From assembly GCF_001306115.1 (NCBI RefSeq), contig NZ_LGCL01000045.1:124001-188000 (forward strand): 64,000 nt of DNA, written 5' to 3'. The translations under genes and the position numbers were made by a program. Of this stretch, positions 16,853 to 25,071 are shown in pieces. Under the pieces are notes generated by a model that saw nothing but the letters and a program-made list of their open reading frames with translations, was not told where the DNA came from and ran no database searches. How positions within the stretch are numbered: position 1 is the stretch's first letter; every line of letters begins with the position of its first letter. Source of the stretch: Ornatilinea apprima (GTDB lineage: Bacteria; Chloroflexota; Anaerolineae; Anaerolineales; Anaerolineaceae).

Positions 16853-17524
16853 ATGGAAAAGATGCTAAACCAAGATATTCGCAAACAGATTAAGGACTTA
16901 TTTGCTGATCTCAAAGCGCCCGTAGCTGTGCTGTTTTTCGGCAGCAAAGTTCAGAGTTGTGATTACTGCAAAGAAACCGTTCAACTGCTCGAAGAGGTGA
17001 GCGAGCTTTCTGACCTGATTGAATTAAAACAGTATGACCTGGAAGAAAACGCCGAGCTGGCCAAACAGTTCAGCGTGGACAAAGCCCCGGTTGTGGTGCT
17101 GGCGGGTAAGAATGGTGATGAAATTGTTGATTACGGCGTGCGTTTCGCGGGTATTCCAGCGGGGCACGAGTTCACCTCTCTGATTCAAGGTTTATTAATG
17201 GTTGCGAACAGCGATTCGGGATTGGATGACAAAACCAAAGCCATGCTGGCGAAGGTGACTGAGCCGCTGCATTTTTATGTGTTTGTAACCCCCACCTGCC
17301 CATACTGTCCGCAGGCAGTGATTCTGGCGCACCGCATGGCTTTTGAAAATCCGCTGGTGCAGGCCGAGATGGTGGAAGCGATGGAATTTCCTGAGCTTTC
17401 CAACCAGTTCGGCGTGAGCGGCGTGCCGCATACGGTGATCAATTTTGGCGCGGATGAAGTGGTTGGGGCCGTGCCCGAAGCGCATATGCGCGAACGTTTG
17501 ACCAAATTGATGCAGAGCGCGTAA
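16853..17524 (+). CDS. Protein disulfide oxidoreductase with two thioredoxin folds (PDO/glutaredoxin-like)
   Basis: 223 residues made of two thioredoxin-like units. Each has a CxxC: CDYC at 36-39 and CPYC at 149-152. The second unit has the cis-proline segment GVSGVPHTVIN. This is the architecture of the PDO family of archaea and thermophilic bacteria, which makes or reduces disulfides in the cytoplasm. The gene follows the ECF/anti-sigma pair, hinting at redox stress control. GGAGAAAAACC provides a binding site ahead of the ATG. Confidence 0.85.
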   Translation: MEKMLNQDIRKQIKDLFADLKAPVAVLFFGSKVQSCDYCKETVQLLEEVSELSDLIELKQYDLEENAELAKQFSVDKAPVVVLAGKNGDEIVDYGVRFAGIPAGHEFTSLIQGLLMVANSDSGLDDKTKAMLAKVTEPLHFYVFVTPTCPYCPQAVILAHRMAFENPLVQAEMVEAMEFPELSNQFGVSGVPHTVINFGADEVVGAVPEAHMRERLTKLMQSA

Positions 17525-17566
17525 CTTACTGGCTAGCGCAGTCAAAGATCACAAAAGGAGAGACTG

Positions 17567-17983
17567 ATGGAGGGAAAAGTAACCTGGCGGCAGGGTATGA
17601 GCTTCACTGGAGAAGCCGCTTCCGGATGGCGGATACCGATAGGAACTTCACGCGATCACGGCGGCCATGATGATGGCGCGGCGCCAATGGAACTGATGGC
17701 GATGGGACTGGCGTCTTGCAGCGGCATGGACGTGATTTCCATTCTGAAAAAGAAACAGCAAGCCGTTACCGATTTTGAAGTCAAATTTCAAATTGAACGG
17801 GCCAAGGATCACCCCAAAGTCTTCACGCACATCGTATTGGAGTATGTGGTGACCGGTCATTCGGTTGACCCGGCGGCTGTGGAACGCGCGGTGGAACTTT
17901 CTACCACAAAATACTGCCCGGGGTACGCAATGATGAAACAGGTCGTGCCGATTGAAGTGAAAATCAGCGTGCTGGAAGCATAG
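17567..17983 (+). CDS. OsmC/Ohr-family peroxiredoxin-like protein
   Basis: 138 residues with both family cysteines: one in GLASCSGMD and one in KYCPGYAMM. Members reduce organic or inorganic hydroperoxides. The residues fit the YhfA/OsmC-like subgroup better than Ohr, an impression from the motifs only. AAAGGAG lies ahead of the ATG. It is last in the run of same-strand redox genes. Confidence 0.86.
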   Translation: MEGKVTWRQGMSFTGEAASGWRIPIGTSRDHGGHDDGAAPMELMAMGLASCSGMDVISILKKKQQAVTDFEVKFQIERAKDHPKVFTHIVLEYVVTGHSVDPAAVERAVELSTTKYCPGYAMMKQVVPIEVKISVLEA

Positions 17984-17998
17984 AAGCAAAAAAAAGAA

Positions 17999-18031
17999 AA
18001 AACTGTCCGATTTTCGTCGGACAGTTTTTTT
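17999..18031. terminator. Bidirectional terminator between converging genes
   Basis: Perfect inverted repeat AAACTGTCCGA (17999-18009) with TCGGACAGTTT (18017-18027), flanked by A-rich sequence on the left and T-rich on the right. It can serve the OsmC gene on the plus strand and the LysM gene on the minus strand. Confidence 0.9.
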
Positions 18032-18046
18032 GTTGGTTGAGTGAAC

Positions 18047-19213
18047 TTATTGGGCTGCCGGTGTTTCAGCCGTGCTTCCGGAGCCCGTCCAGCTAAACAC
18101 ACGCTGTTCGCTGGTTTTGCCGAAGGAAACCCAGAGCGGCTCACCGTCTTGCGTGGTGCCTGATTGGCGAACCGCATTGACATACCAGCGGATAATGTGC
18201 GGGGCATTGTCGGTGGGGCGCATGGATGCGGGGACAATCAATTTGGTGTCGGTAACATATTCCACGACCTTCAAATTGGTGCCGGCGGTAACGTCTTCAA
18301 TGGTGACCGCGTAAGCTTCTCCGGTGCGCAGCGTTCCAACCGAAGCCCATTGGAGGGTGATGGTCTGCGAGCTGCCGGCGAAGGATTCGCCGTCGGTGGG
18401 CAGCAGCAGGTTGGGCGCCGGGTACGGGGGCGGCAGGGTAGCCGTGGGGGTCGGGCCGGGGGTGGGGTTGCGCCGGCAAAGCGGAATGAGCAATGCCTGG
18501 CCAGAGTAGACCACATCGCTGGGCAGGGAGTTGAATTCTTTAATGGCTTCCATGCTGACGTTGAAGCTGTTGGCAATGCCCATCAGGGTGTCATTCTCAT
18601 TCACGGTGTAAGAGTATTTCTCGCAGGCATCTTCGGTAGCTGCGACGCCGCTCAGCGTCTGGGTGGGCTGCGGCGAGGCGGTGGGGGTGGGCTGCGGAAT
18701 GAGCAGTTTCTGTCCGACCGAGAGCACACCGCAGTCTGCCGGGAGGTTGTTCAGTACCACAATGCTCTGGATGGAGACATTGAAGAAGGCGGCAATCGAG
18801 CTGCAAAAGTCGCCAGCGGCAATGGTGTATTCAATGGGGGGCAGGGGTGTCCAGGTTGGTTCTGGGGTGGCGGTGGCGGTGGCGGTGGGAGTTACCGTGA
18901 TGGTGGGGGTAACGGTGACTGTGGGAGTAACCGTGGGTTCGACCACGCGCCCGGAACTGCGCAGTACGGTGAATACCACACCGGCGCCAATCGCCATAAA
19001 GATGACAATCAACCCCAGAACGAGAGGCAAGGAGAGGGTCAGTTCGGGGAGTTTGGGAGCTTTTACCATTTTTTCCCCCGCGGATTTCGCGGCGGATTTG
19101 GTTTCGGCCTCGGTGAAGGTGCGGCCACATACCAGACAACGGGTGGCGTTTTCACTTAACCGGGTACCACAAGTAGGACAAACTCGAGTTGAGGTAGTAT
19201 TTTCTGGACTCAT
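18047..19213 (-). CDS. Membrane-anchored LysM-repeat protein with N-terminal zinc ribbon
   Basis: 388 residues. Order: a cytoplasmic zinc ribbon (CPTCGTRL and CLVCGR, within residues 1-35), one membrane helix at about 60-85, a Thr/Pro/Val-rich linker, LysM 1 (about 129-173, YTIAAGDFCSSIAAFFNVS), a second linker, LysM 2 (about 200-243, YTVNENDTLMGIANSFNVS), another Pro-rich linker and a C-terminal beta-type domain. LysM units bind peptidoglycan-like glycans, so the outer part probably holds the cell wall. The gene diverges from hemW. Confidence 0.85.
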   Translation of the reverse strand: MSPENTTSTRVCPTCGTRLSENATRCLVCGRTFTEAETKSAAKSAGEKMVKAPKLPELTLSLPLVLGLIVIFMAIGAGVVFTVLRSSGRVVEPTVTPTVTVTPTITVTPTATATATPEPTWTPLPPIEYTIAAGDFCSSIAAFFNVSIQSIVVLNNLPADCGVLSVGQKLLIPQPTPTASPQPTQTLSGVAATEDACEKYSYTVNENDTLMGIANSFNVSMEAIKEFNSLPSDVVYSGQALLIPLCRRNPTPGPTPTATLPPPYPAPNLLLPTDGESFAGSSQTITLQWASVGTLRTGEAYAVTIEDVTAGTNLKVVEYVTDTKLIVPASMRPTDNAPHIIRWYVNAVRQSGTTQDGEPLWVSFGKTSEQRVFSWTGSGSTAETPAAQ

Positions 19214-19301
19214 ATTGTTTTCTTTTCCTTCAGTTGAAGGGTGATTTTACCACAAAGGCTTTCTTTTCGTTTTCACTTGCGTGTGGTATGCTCTAGCTAC
19301 A

Positions 19302-20501
19302 ATGCAGAATTATAGCCTATATTTTCATATCCCATATTGCCGCAGGCGCTGCGGATATTGCGATTTTAACACAACTGCGGGCATGCAACATACTCTGCCT
19401 TTTTACTGGCAGGCGCTGCTGAAAGAAGTCCGGCAGGTGGCGCAATCTGCGCCAGAGCGGCTGGCAGTGCATACCATCTTTTTTGGCGGCGGGACGCCGT
19501 CTTTAGTGCCTGAAAATGATTATAAGCGCTTATTCGTGGAATTAGAAAGCCTGTTTGACTTTCAGACGCCGATCGAAATTACCTTGGAAGCCAATCCTGG
19601 CACGGTTTCGCCGGATTATTTGAAATCGCTGCGCGAAATTGGGTTTAACCGCATCAGCTTTGGGGCGCAATCGGCGCGCACGCAAGAACTGGCGCTGCTG
19701 GACCGCGACCACCAGTTCCAGCAGGTGATCGAAGCAGTTGGAATGGCGCGGACAGCCGGTTTTGAGAACCTGAGCCTGGATTTGATCTACGGCCTGCCAG
19801 ACCAGACGGTGGATCAGTGGCTGTTCTCTTTGGAGTGCGCGGCGGCGTTGGAGCCGGAGCATCTCTCGCTGTACGCGCTGACGGTTGAAGAGGGAACCCG
19901 CATGGAGCGCATGGTTTCGCACGGCCTGGTCAATGCCCCAGAAGATGACACCGCTGCCGATATGTATGAGGCTGCCAGCGCGTGGCTGCAAAGAGCCGGC
20001 TACCGGCAGTACGAAATCTCGAATTGGAAGCTGGAAGAGAAGGGCGGGCGGGATTTGGCCTGCCGCCATAACTTGCAGTACTGGATTTTTGCCCCCTACC
20101 TGGGGTTTGGAGCCGGGGCGCACGGCTTTGCTGCCCAGATGCGCACGGCCAATGTCGCGGACCTCGAGAAATATATTCGCCAGGTCTCAACCAGCCAGGG
20201 GACGAGCCGTTTTCCACAGGGGCCAGCCACGCTTGAATCGCAGGAGCTGAGCCTGCAAACGCAAATGGGGGAATTTATGATGGTGGGGCTGCGTCTGACA
20301 GAAGTGGGTGTGAGACCAGCGCAGTTCCGGCAGCTTTTTCAGCGTGAAATTGCGGAGGTGTTCAACGCGCAGGTACGCAGGTTGCTCCGGCAAGGCCTCA
20401 TTGAGCAGGTTGACCTGCCAGACGGGGAACATCTGCGCCTGACCGAAAAAGGCCGGTTGTTGGGAAATCAGGTGTTTATGCAATTTGTGGGGGAAGACTA
20501 A
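19302..20501 (+). CDS. hemW: Radical SAM heme chaperone HemW
   Basis: 399 residues from the ATG at 19302. The radical SAM cluster motif CRRRCGYCDF is near the N-terminus, followed by FFGGGTPS, the segment ISFGAQSA, LIYGLPDQT and the C-terminal HemN-like region. The pattern CxxxCxxC followed by F is typical of HemW and not of the oxygen-independent HemN oxidase. It carries heme to target enzymes. No Shine-Dalgarno is visible; TATGCT at 19287-19292, about ten bases before the ATG, would fit a leaderless transcript. The stop overlaps the stop of the facing gene. Confidence 0.9.
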   Translation: MQNYSLYFHIPYCRRRCGYCDFNTTAGMQHTLPFYWQALLKEVRQVAQSAPERLAVHTIFFGGGTPSLVPENDYKRLFVELESLFDFQTPIEITLEANPGTVSPDYLKSLREIGFNRISFGAQSARTQELALLDRDHQFQQVIEAVGMARTAGFENLSLDLIYGLPDQTVDQWLFSLECAAALEPEHLSLYALTVEEGTRMERMVSHGLVNAPEDDTAADMYEAASAWLQRAGYRQYEISNWKLEEKGGRDLACRHNLQYWIFAPYLGFGAGAHGFAAQMRTANVADLEKYIRQVSTSQGTSRFPQGPATLESQELSLQTQMGEFMMVGLRLTEVGVRPAQFRQLFQREIAEVFNAQVRRLLRQGLIEQVDLPDGEHLRLTEKGRLLGNQVFMQFVGED

Positions 20502-21574
20502 AAAACGGTTACCTGGGTGCCAAGGCCGCGCTTTTCCCAGTCGGTGGGGTTGGCAACGGGGGTTGTCCAGCGGTAAAGCCATTTGGCCTCATCAGAAACC
20601 ATATTGATACATCCGTGGCTCATGCGGTTGCCCCAGTTGGTATGCCAGTAGGTGCCGTGGGTGGCAACCCCGGTTTGCTCAAAGAAACACACCCAGGGAA
20701 CGCCAGGCAGCTCGTAGTCTGCGTCGGCAGCAAGGTTGCCGTCGCCCATATGTTTGGACGGCATTTTGGAGTAAATGTTATAGGTCCCGGTGGGGGTGTC
20801 CCAGCGCAAACCGCCTTTCGGCTTATAGTTGAGGCCGGAAGAGATTTTGGTTTGAAACACGGCGCGCTCTTCTTCAAAGGCAGTGAGGGTTTGCTGGGCA
20901 ATAGACACTTCAATCCGTTTGAGGTGCGCAGGAACGTCGGGTGAAATGGGCGTCAGCTCTTCGTCGGGGATGACACGGAAGTTTTCGGCGGGCGCGTAAT
21001 ACACATAATACTTATCGAGCTCGTCTTCGATTTTATACCAGGGCTTTTTGTCGGGGCCTTCTTCCAGGCTGCGGATCCAATGCACAGATTGGTAATAAAG
21101 GCGGTAGAGCGGCTCCCAGCCGGCGTAAGTGGTATAGCGGTATGAGAGGGTGTAGGGAGTGGTCAGTTCGACCAACTGGCCGGTCTCGGGAATGTCGCTG
21201 ACGATGCTGTTTAGCCGGTTTTCTACCAATTGCAAATGAGCGGAGTGAACGTAGCCGCCCCAAACGCGGTACCAGACCGGATTGGTCTCGGGCCCGTGAT
21301 CAGAGATGGTGGGGAAATAAATATTGAGAATGTCGTCGAGATAGCGCTGGTAGAGAATCTGGCTTTCATCCCAGGGCAGGCGGTGAATACTGACCGAGTC
21401 GGTCGCCACGCGGGCGCTGCTGCCGGCTGCCGGCATCAGCTTGGCCCACCAGTCTTGTGCGGCAGATTGCCCCGCATAGCGGTTGATCTGCTTCAGGTAA
21501 GGGCTGAACGCCAGGCTGGTTAAGCCAAGGGCGGAAAGCTTGAGAAAGTCTCGGCGAGATAGGTTTTTCGACAT
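20498..21574 (-). CDS. L,D-transpeptidase (YkuD) with Tat-type signal
   Basis: 358 residues. The N-terminus SRRDFLKLSALGLTSLAF is a twin-arginine signal. The C-terminal YkuD domain (about 220-340) has the catalytic motif HTNWGNRMSHGCINM with its Cys. It should form 3-3 cross-links in peptidoglycan or attach proteins to the wall. The middle part (about 50-200) is family-specific and unassigned. Its stop codon overlaps that of hemW on the other strand by four bases, with no terminator between them. Confidence 0.88.
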   Translation of the reverse strand: MSKNLSRRDFLKLSALGLTSLAFSPYLKQINRYAGQSAAQDWWAKLMPAAGSSARVATDSVSIHRLPWDESQILYQRYLDDILNIYFPTISDHGPETNPVWYRVWGGYVHSAHLQLVENRLNSIVSDIPETGQLVELTTPYTLSYRYTTYAGWEPLYRLYYQSVHWIRSLEEGPDKKPWYKIEDELDKYYVYYAPAENFRVIPDEELTPISPDVPAHLKRIEVSIAQQTLTAFEEERAVFQTKISSGLNYKPKGGLRWDTPTGTYNIYSKMPSKHMGDGNLAADADYELPGVPWVCFFEQTGVATHGTYWHTNWGNRMSHGCINMVSDEAKWLYRWTTPVANPTDWEKRGLGTQVTVF

Positions 21575-21706
21575 GCAGAAAATTATACCAAGTTATCCCG
21601 CCGCCGCAAGACGCTGTACTGGGTGGGGGTCGCCGAAAGGCTGGTGATTATTGCGGTAATTGGTGGCCAACCTTGAGATATCCGCGCCGGTTATGAGATT
21701 GACGCC

Positions 21707-23176
21707 TCAGGAGGGCTGGAAGCTCAAGAATGCATTCACTACCTGAGGGTCAAACTGCTTGCCCGCTTTGCGGCGCAGCTCACTAACGGCTTCTTCGGGT
21801 TCACGCGCGGGGCGGTACACTCGCCGGTCGATCATGGCGCCATAAGCATCAACCACGGAAAGGATTCGCGCCCCGAGCGGGATTTGCTCGCCGGACAGGC
21901 CGGCGGGATAACCGCTGCCGTCAAAGTGTTCGTGGTGGTGGCGAATCAGCGGAATGGCTGTTTTCAACTTTTTGATATTGCTGACGATATTGGCGCCGAT
22001 CTCGGGGTGCTGCTTCATGCGGCACCATTCCTCATCGGTGAGGGTGGACGGCTTGTGAAGGATTTCATCGGGGATGCCGATTTTGCCTATGTCGTGCAGC
22101 AGGGCAGCCCAGCAGATGGCTTCAATCTCCTTTTCGCTGCATTGCAATCTGCGGGCAACCATCTCCGCCCAGAGGACAAGCTGCTGGCTGTGATCGGAAG
22201 TGTAAGTATCGCGGGCGTCAATAGCTTTGGCCAGGGCCAGAATCGATTCGAGGTAGGCTTCTTCCAGTTCGGAACCGAGGCGGTTGTTTTCCAGCACAAT
22301 GGCCGACTGATAACAGAAGGCCTCAATGGCGGCTTTTTCATGCTCTTTCAGCAGACATGGCTGGTGGTGCGAGCAAAAACCGACCGCCAAGAGGTGTTTT
22401 TCGTAAGCGAAGGGGGCAATAATCACCGTGTGGCTGTTCTTGTTGCGAATGGCGATGCTTGAAAATGCGTGAATGTCACGTTCTGGGATCAGGTACAGGG
22501 TCAGCTTGTTGATGTTGCGGGATTCGAGTAAGGATTGCACATAAAGAATGATTTCGGGAACATCGCTTTCCTGAAAGCCGTTCAGCCAGATGGGGTAAGG
22601 ATCCGCGTCTTCGGGGAAATTGATGATCGCACACTGGTCGGCGTGCGAAAGCTCTTTCAGGCCGGTGCCAATCATCTGGCCTAAATGGCGCAGGTCGGTG
22701 GTCTTTGAAAAATCTTCGCTGCTGGAGAACAGGAAGGGAATCAGGCCGCTCTCGGATTTGGAGAGACTTTCCACGCTGGACTTGCGGTGTGAAATGTTTC
22801 TGGCAATGCCCTCAATGGCGATGATGTTGCCGTGCTCGTCAGTGACCGCTACACTGCAGTGTTCCGTCCAAATGACTTCGCCATTCTGACACACGAAATG
22901 GATGATCACTGGTTCGTTTTCGGGGTTTTTATGGACCAGTTCATCGGTCAGGTTCAGCCCCAGAGGAAGGATTAAATTCAAACCTAGGTCTGGATTCTTG
23001 TAATGCTCTTCGGGTGTGTGCCCGGTGATGGCCGTAATGGCCGGGTTGAGATACTCGAATCCGCGGGGTGGAACAACACGGTAACGGTAAATAATATCCG
23101 GAGTCGTTTCCAGAATATGTTGAACGGCCTGGAGGTTCAATGGGCTGCTATGGGTGTCGTCCTTGCTTTCAATCAT
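21707..23176 (-). CDS. PAS-GAF-HD-GYP cyclic-di-GMP phosphodiesterase
   Basis: 489 residues from the ATG at 23176; an upstream GTG at 23182 is possible. A PAS domain (about 10-130, with ITAITGHTPEEHYKNP and the PAC end) is followed by a GAF-like region (about 145-310). The HD-GYP domain (about 315-485) has LLHDIGKIGIPDEIL, IRHHHEHFDGSGYPAGL and IPLGARILSVVDAYGAMID. All metal and GYP residues are intact, so an active phosphodiesterase that breaks down cyclic-di-GMP is expected. There is no membrane segment. It may oppose the GGDEF protein encoded at 25072-28266. Confidence 0.9.
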   Translation of the reverse strand: MIESKDDTHSSPLNLQAVQHILETTPDIIYRYRVVPPRGFEYLNPAITAITGHTPEEHYKNPDLGLNLILPLGLNLTDELVHKNPENEPVIIHFVCQNGEVIWTEHCSVAVTDEHGNIIAIEGIARNISHRKSSVESLSKSESGLIPFLFSSSEDFSKTTDLRHLGQMIGTGLKELSHADQCAIINFPEDADPYPIWLNGFQESDVPEIILYVQSLLESRNINKLTLYLIPERDIHAFSSIAIRNKNSHTVIIAPFAYEKHLLAVGFCSHHQPCLLKEHEKAAIEAFCYQSAIVLENNRLGSELEEAYLESILALAKAIDARDTYTSDHSQQLVLWAEMVARRLQCSEKEIEAICWAALLHDIGKIGIPDEILHKPSTLTDEEWCRMKQHPEIGANIVSNIKKLKTAIPLIRHHHEHFDGSGYPAGLSGEQIPLGARILSVVDAYGAMIDRRVYRPAREPEEAVSELRRKAGKQFDPQVVNAFLSFQPS

Positions 23177-23257
23177 GGGCACCTGAGGTTTTATGAAGTG
23201 TATCCATATAAGTGCAAGAATCAGGCCAAACTAAAAAATTACCAGTAATTAATTACC

Positions 23258-23289
23258 AAAAAAACCGCCGCGTTTTAGCGTTGCGGCGG
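23258..23289 (-). terminator. Intrinsic terminator after the membrane protein gene
   Basis: CCGCCGC (23265-23271) pairs with GCGGCGG (23283-23289). Read leftward, the stem is followed by a run of U (complement of 23258-23264). It belongs to the gene at 23339-24838. Confidence 0.8.
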
Positions 23290-23338
23290 ATTGCGTTGGC
23301 GGGTATGGTCTGAGTCTGTGATGGTTGTGGCTGATGAG

Positions 23339-24838
23339 TTAAGGTGTTCTTCGATCTCGCTTTCGAAGTGGATAGAAAAGCAAGCCAGTTCCCAGCGCGA
23401 TGATGAGGAAGAGCGGGAGGATCGAGGTAATTCCGCGCAAGCCGAGTACCATGCCCCAATTGCGGGCGACATTCCCGGCCAGAAGGTTGGGAATGGAATA
23501 ATTGAAGAGCGGGTTGAGTGTCCAATCGGGAAAGGTCTGCCCGCCAAAGGTCTGCGCCCAAATGTTCAGCAAGGAAAGCACAGCGAGAAGGGCATATACA
23601 ATTTTTGCCCAGGTCTTCGCGCCGAACTGCTCAGCAAAGATGCCCGCGGCCAGGGTCAGGAACGGCAGCATGGGCACCAGGTAGCGCGGCCCCACCGCAT
23701 AGCCGCCGTTCCACATCACCGACGAGGCATAAAATAAATAGAAACTGAGCACCGCCCACAGGCTGACCAGCCATTCGGCGCGGAATTGTTTCTTCTTCCA
23801 CCACACAATGAACCCCGCCACGCCAAGGAGCAGTACTGGCGCACTGAAAAAAAGCCCGCGGAAGGAACCGAAGGTCAGCCCCCAGAGGGCTTCGGGGTGC
23901 GGGTAGGTGATGGAAAGGAAGCCAGTGCTGTGCACATCGGTGTAAAGCTCCGAATATTCATAACCCACTGGCAGGGGCGTGCGGAAGATCGCCCAGTTAT
24001 AGGCCATCATCAGCGCACCGGGCGGTACTCCGGCGGCGACAAAACCTACCAGCCAGCGGCTCTTTTTGAGAACGTAGAGGGTGTAAACGAAGATGCCCAG
24101 AGCAATCAGAGCCGATGGATATTCGGAAATAACAGCCAGCCCGAGCAGAAAGCCGGAGAGGATCACCCAGGCGGGGTGTCCAAGTCCGCGATGGATGCGG
24201 AAAGCCAGATAGAAGGCTGTAAAGAGGCAGAAAGCAACCAGTTGATGGCTGAAGAACACGCTGGAAAAGGCAAAGGCATTGGTCGCGAACGCAAAGGTGA
24301 GAACCACCACCAGGCTCCAAGACCGGTTAAGACCGAGCAGGGTAAGGAAATCGAAAAGGAAGACGCCCAGCAACGCCGATGGCACGCAGGTGATGAAAAA
24401 GGCGACAACCATTAGCGCAACAAAATATTCCACCTTCTCGGTTCCCAAGCCGCTGCCTTCTTCATTGAGTGTGTTTTGAAAGGCTGAGGTCTGGCTGACC
24501 TTGAGCAGAAGAGCCTGTATGGGAGCAGAGCGCAGGATCGGGCGGAAAGCGGCATAGACGGGAACGCCAAGGAAGGAAGGGCCGGGGGCTTTGTCAGAGT
24601 AATAATGGCCTTCAAACTTCGCGTAGTCGCCAGTATTGCCAAAGTAGGGGTCTATGGAGAGCGAGTGATGGTCTACAATGGCGAGGGTGAGGTTGAGACG
24701 TGAATTTTGAGACCAATCGGCCCAGCGTGGAAAGATGAAAGTAAACCCTACCAGCAACGTAAGGAATAGAAGAATCCGTGTGGCGCGTGGTGATAAATCA
24801 CCGCTGCGAAAGAGAATGAATTGGTTTTGATCGTTCAA
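23339..24838 (-). CDS. Multi-pass membrane protein, possible GT-C type glycosyltransferase
   Basis: 499 residues with about eleven hydrophobic helices. After the first helix there is a long outside loop with DHHSLSIDPY, GHYYSDKAPGPSF and similar polar segments. That layout resembles membrane glycosyltransferases and uncharacterised relatives of dolichyl-phosphate mannose-type enzymes. A later loop has WNGGYAVGPRYLVPMLPF, also seen in this group. The assignment rests on topology and loop motifs and is tentative. It is on the same strand as, but separate from, the genes on either side. Confidence 0.6.
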   Translation of the reverse strand: MNDQNQFILFRSGDLSPRATRILLFLTLLVGFTFIFPRWADWSQNSRLNLTLAIVDHHSLSIDPYFGNTGDYAKFEGHYYSDKAPGPSFLGVPVYAAFRPILRSAPIQALLLKVSQTSAFQNTLNEEGSGLGTEKVEYFVALMVVAFFITCVPSALLGVFLFDFLTLLGLNRSWSLVVVLTFAFATNAFAFSSVFFSHQLVAFCLFTAFYLAFRIHRGLGHPAWVILSGFLLGLAVISEYPSALIALGIFVYTLYVLKKSRWLVGFVAAGVPPGALMMAYNWAIFRTPLPVGYEYSELYTDVHSTGFLSITYPHPEALWGLTFGSFRGLFFSAPVLLLGVAGFIVWWKKKQFRAEWLVSLWAVLSFYLFYASSVMWNGGYAVGPRYLVPMLPFLTLAAGIFAEQFGAKTWAKIVYALLAVLSLLNIWAQTFGGQTFPDWTLNPLFNYSIPNLLAGNVARNWGMVLGLRGITSILPLFLIIALGTGLLFYPLRKRDRRTP

Positions 24839-25001
24839 TGGAAAACCCGCCTAATCTGCTGCGAAAGGAACTTTCTCTTATCATAGTCACGCGGGGAGGG
24901 CTGTGTCAAGAGAAAACCGCCGGGGAATCTGAATCTGTAAAGTTCGGTCAGTTGTGGTTTGGGTCTGCCGCGCTGAGACGACGGAAATTTAATTATAAAC
25001 C

Positions 25002-25022
25002 GGGCCGCAGTCCATGCGGCCC
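25002..25022 (-). terminator. Possible weak terminator after the GGDEF gene
   Basis: Perfect 8-bp stem GGGCCGCA (25002-25009) with TGCGGCCC (25015-25022). On the minus strand the following sequence is A/U-rich without a clean U-run, so termination may be weak. It is 50 bases past the stop of the gene at 25072. Confidence 0.45.
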
Positions 25023-25071
25023 AAAAAGTGTACTGTAGATCAGATTTGAAATTTCCCGCGAGCGTCTCTGC

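Noticed and set aside
24839..25001. Gene in the gap between the membrane protein and GGDEF genes
   Set aside because: A 66-residue frame is present but has no ribosome binding site or motif; I see only the weak terminator hairpin there.
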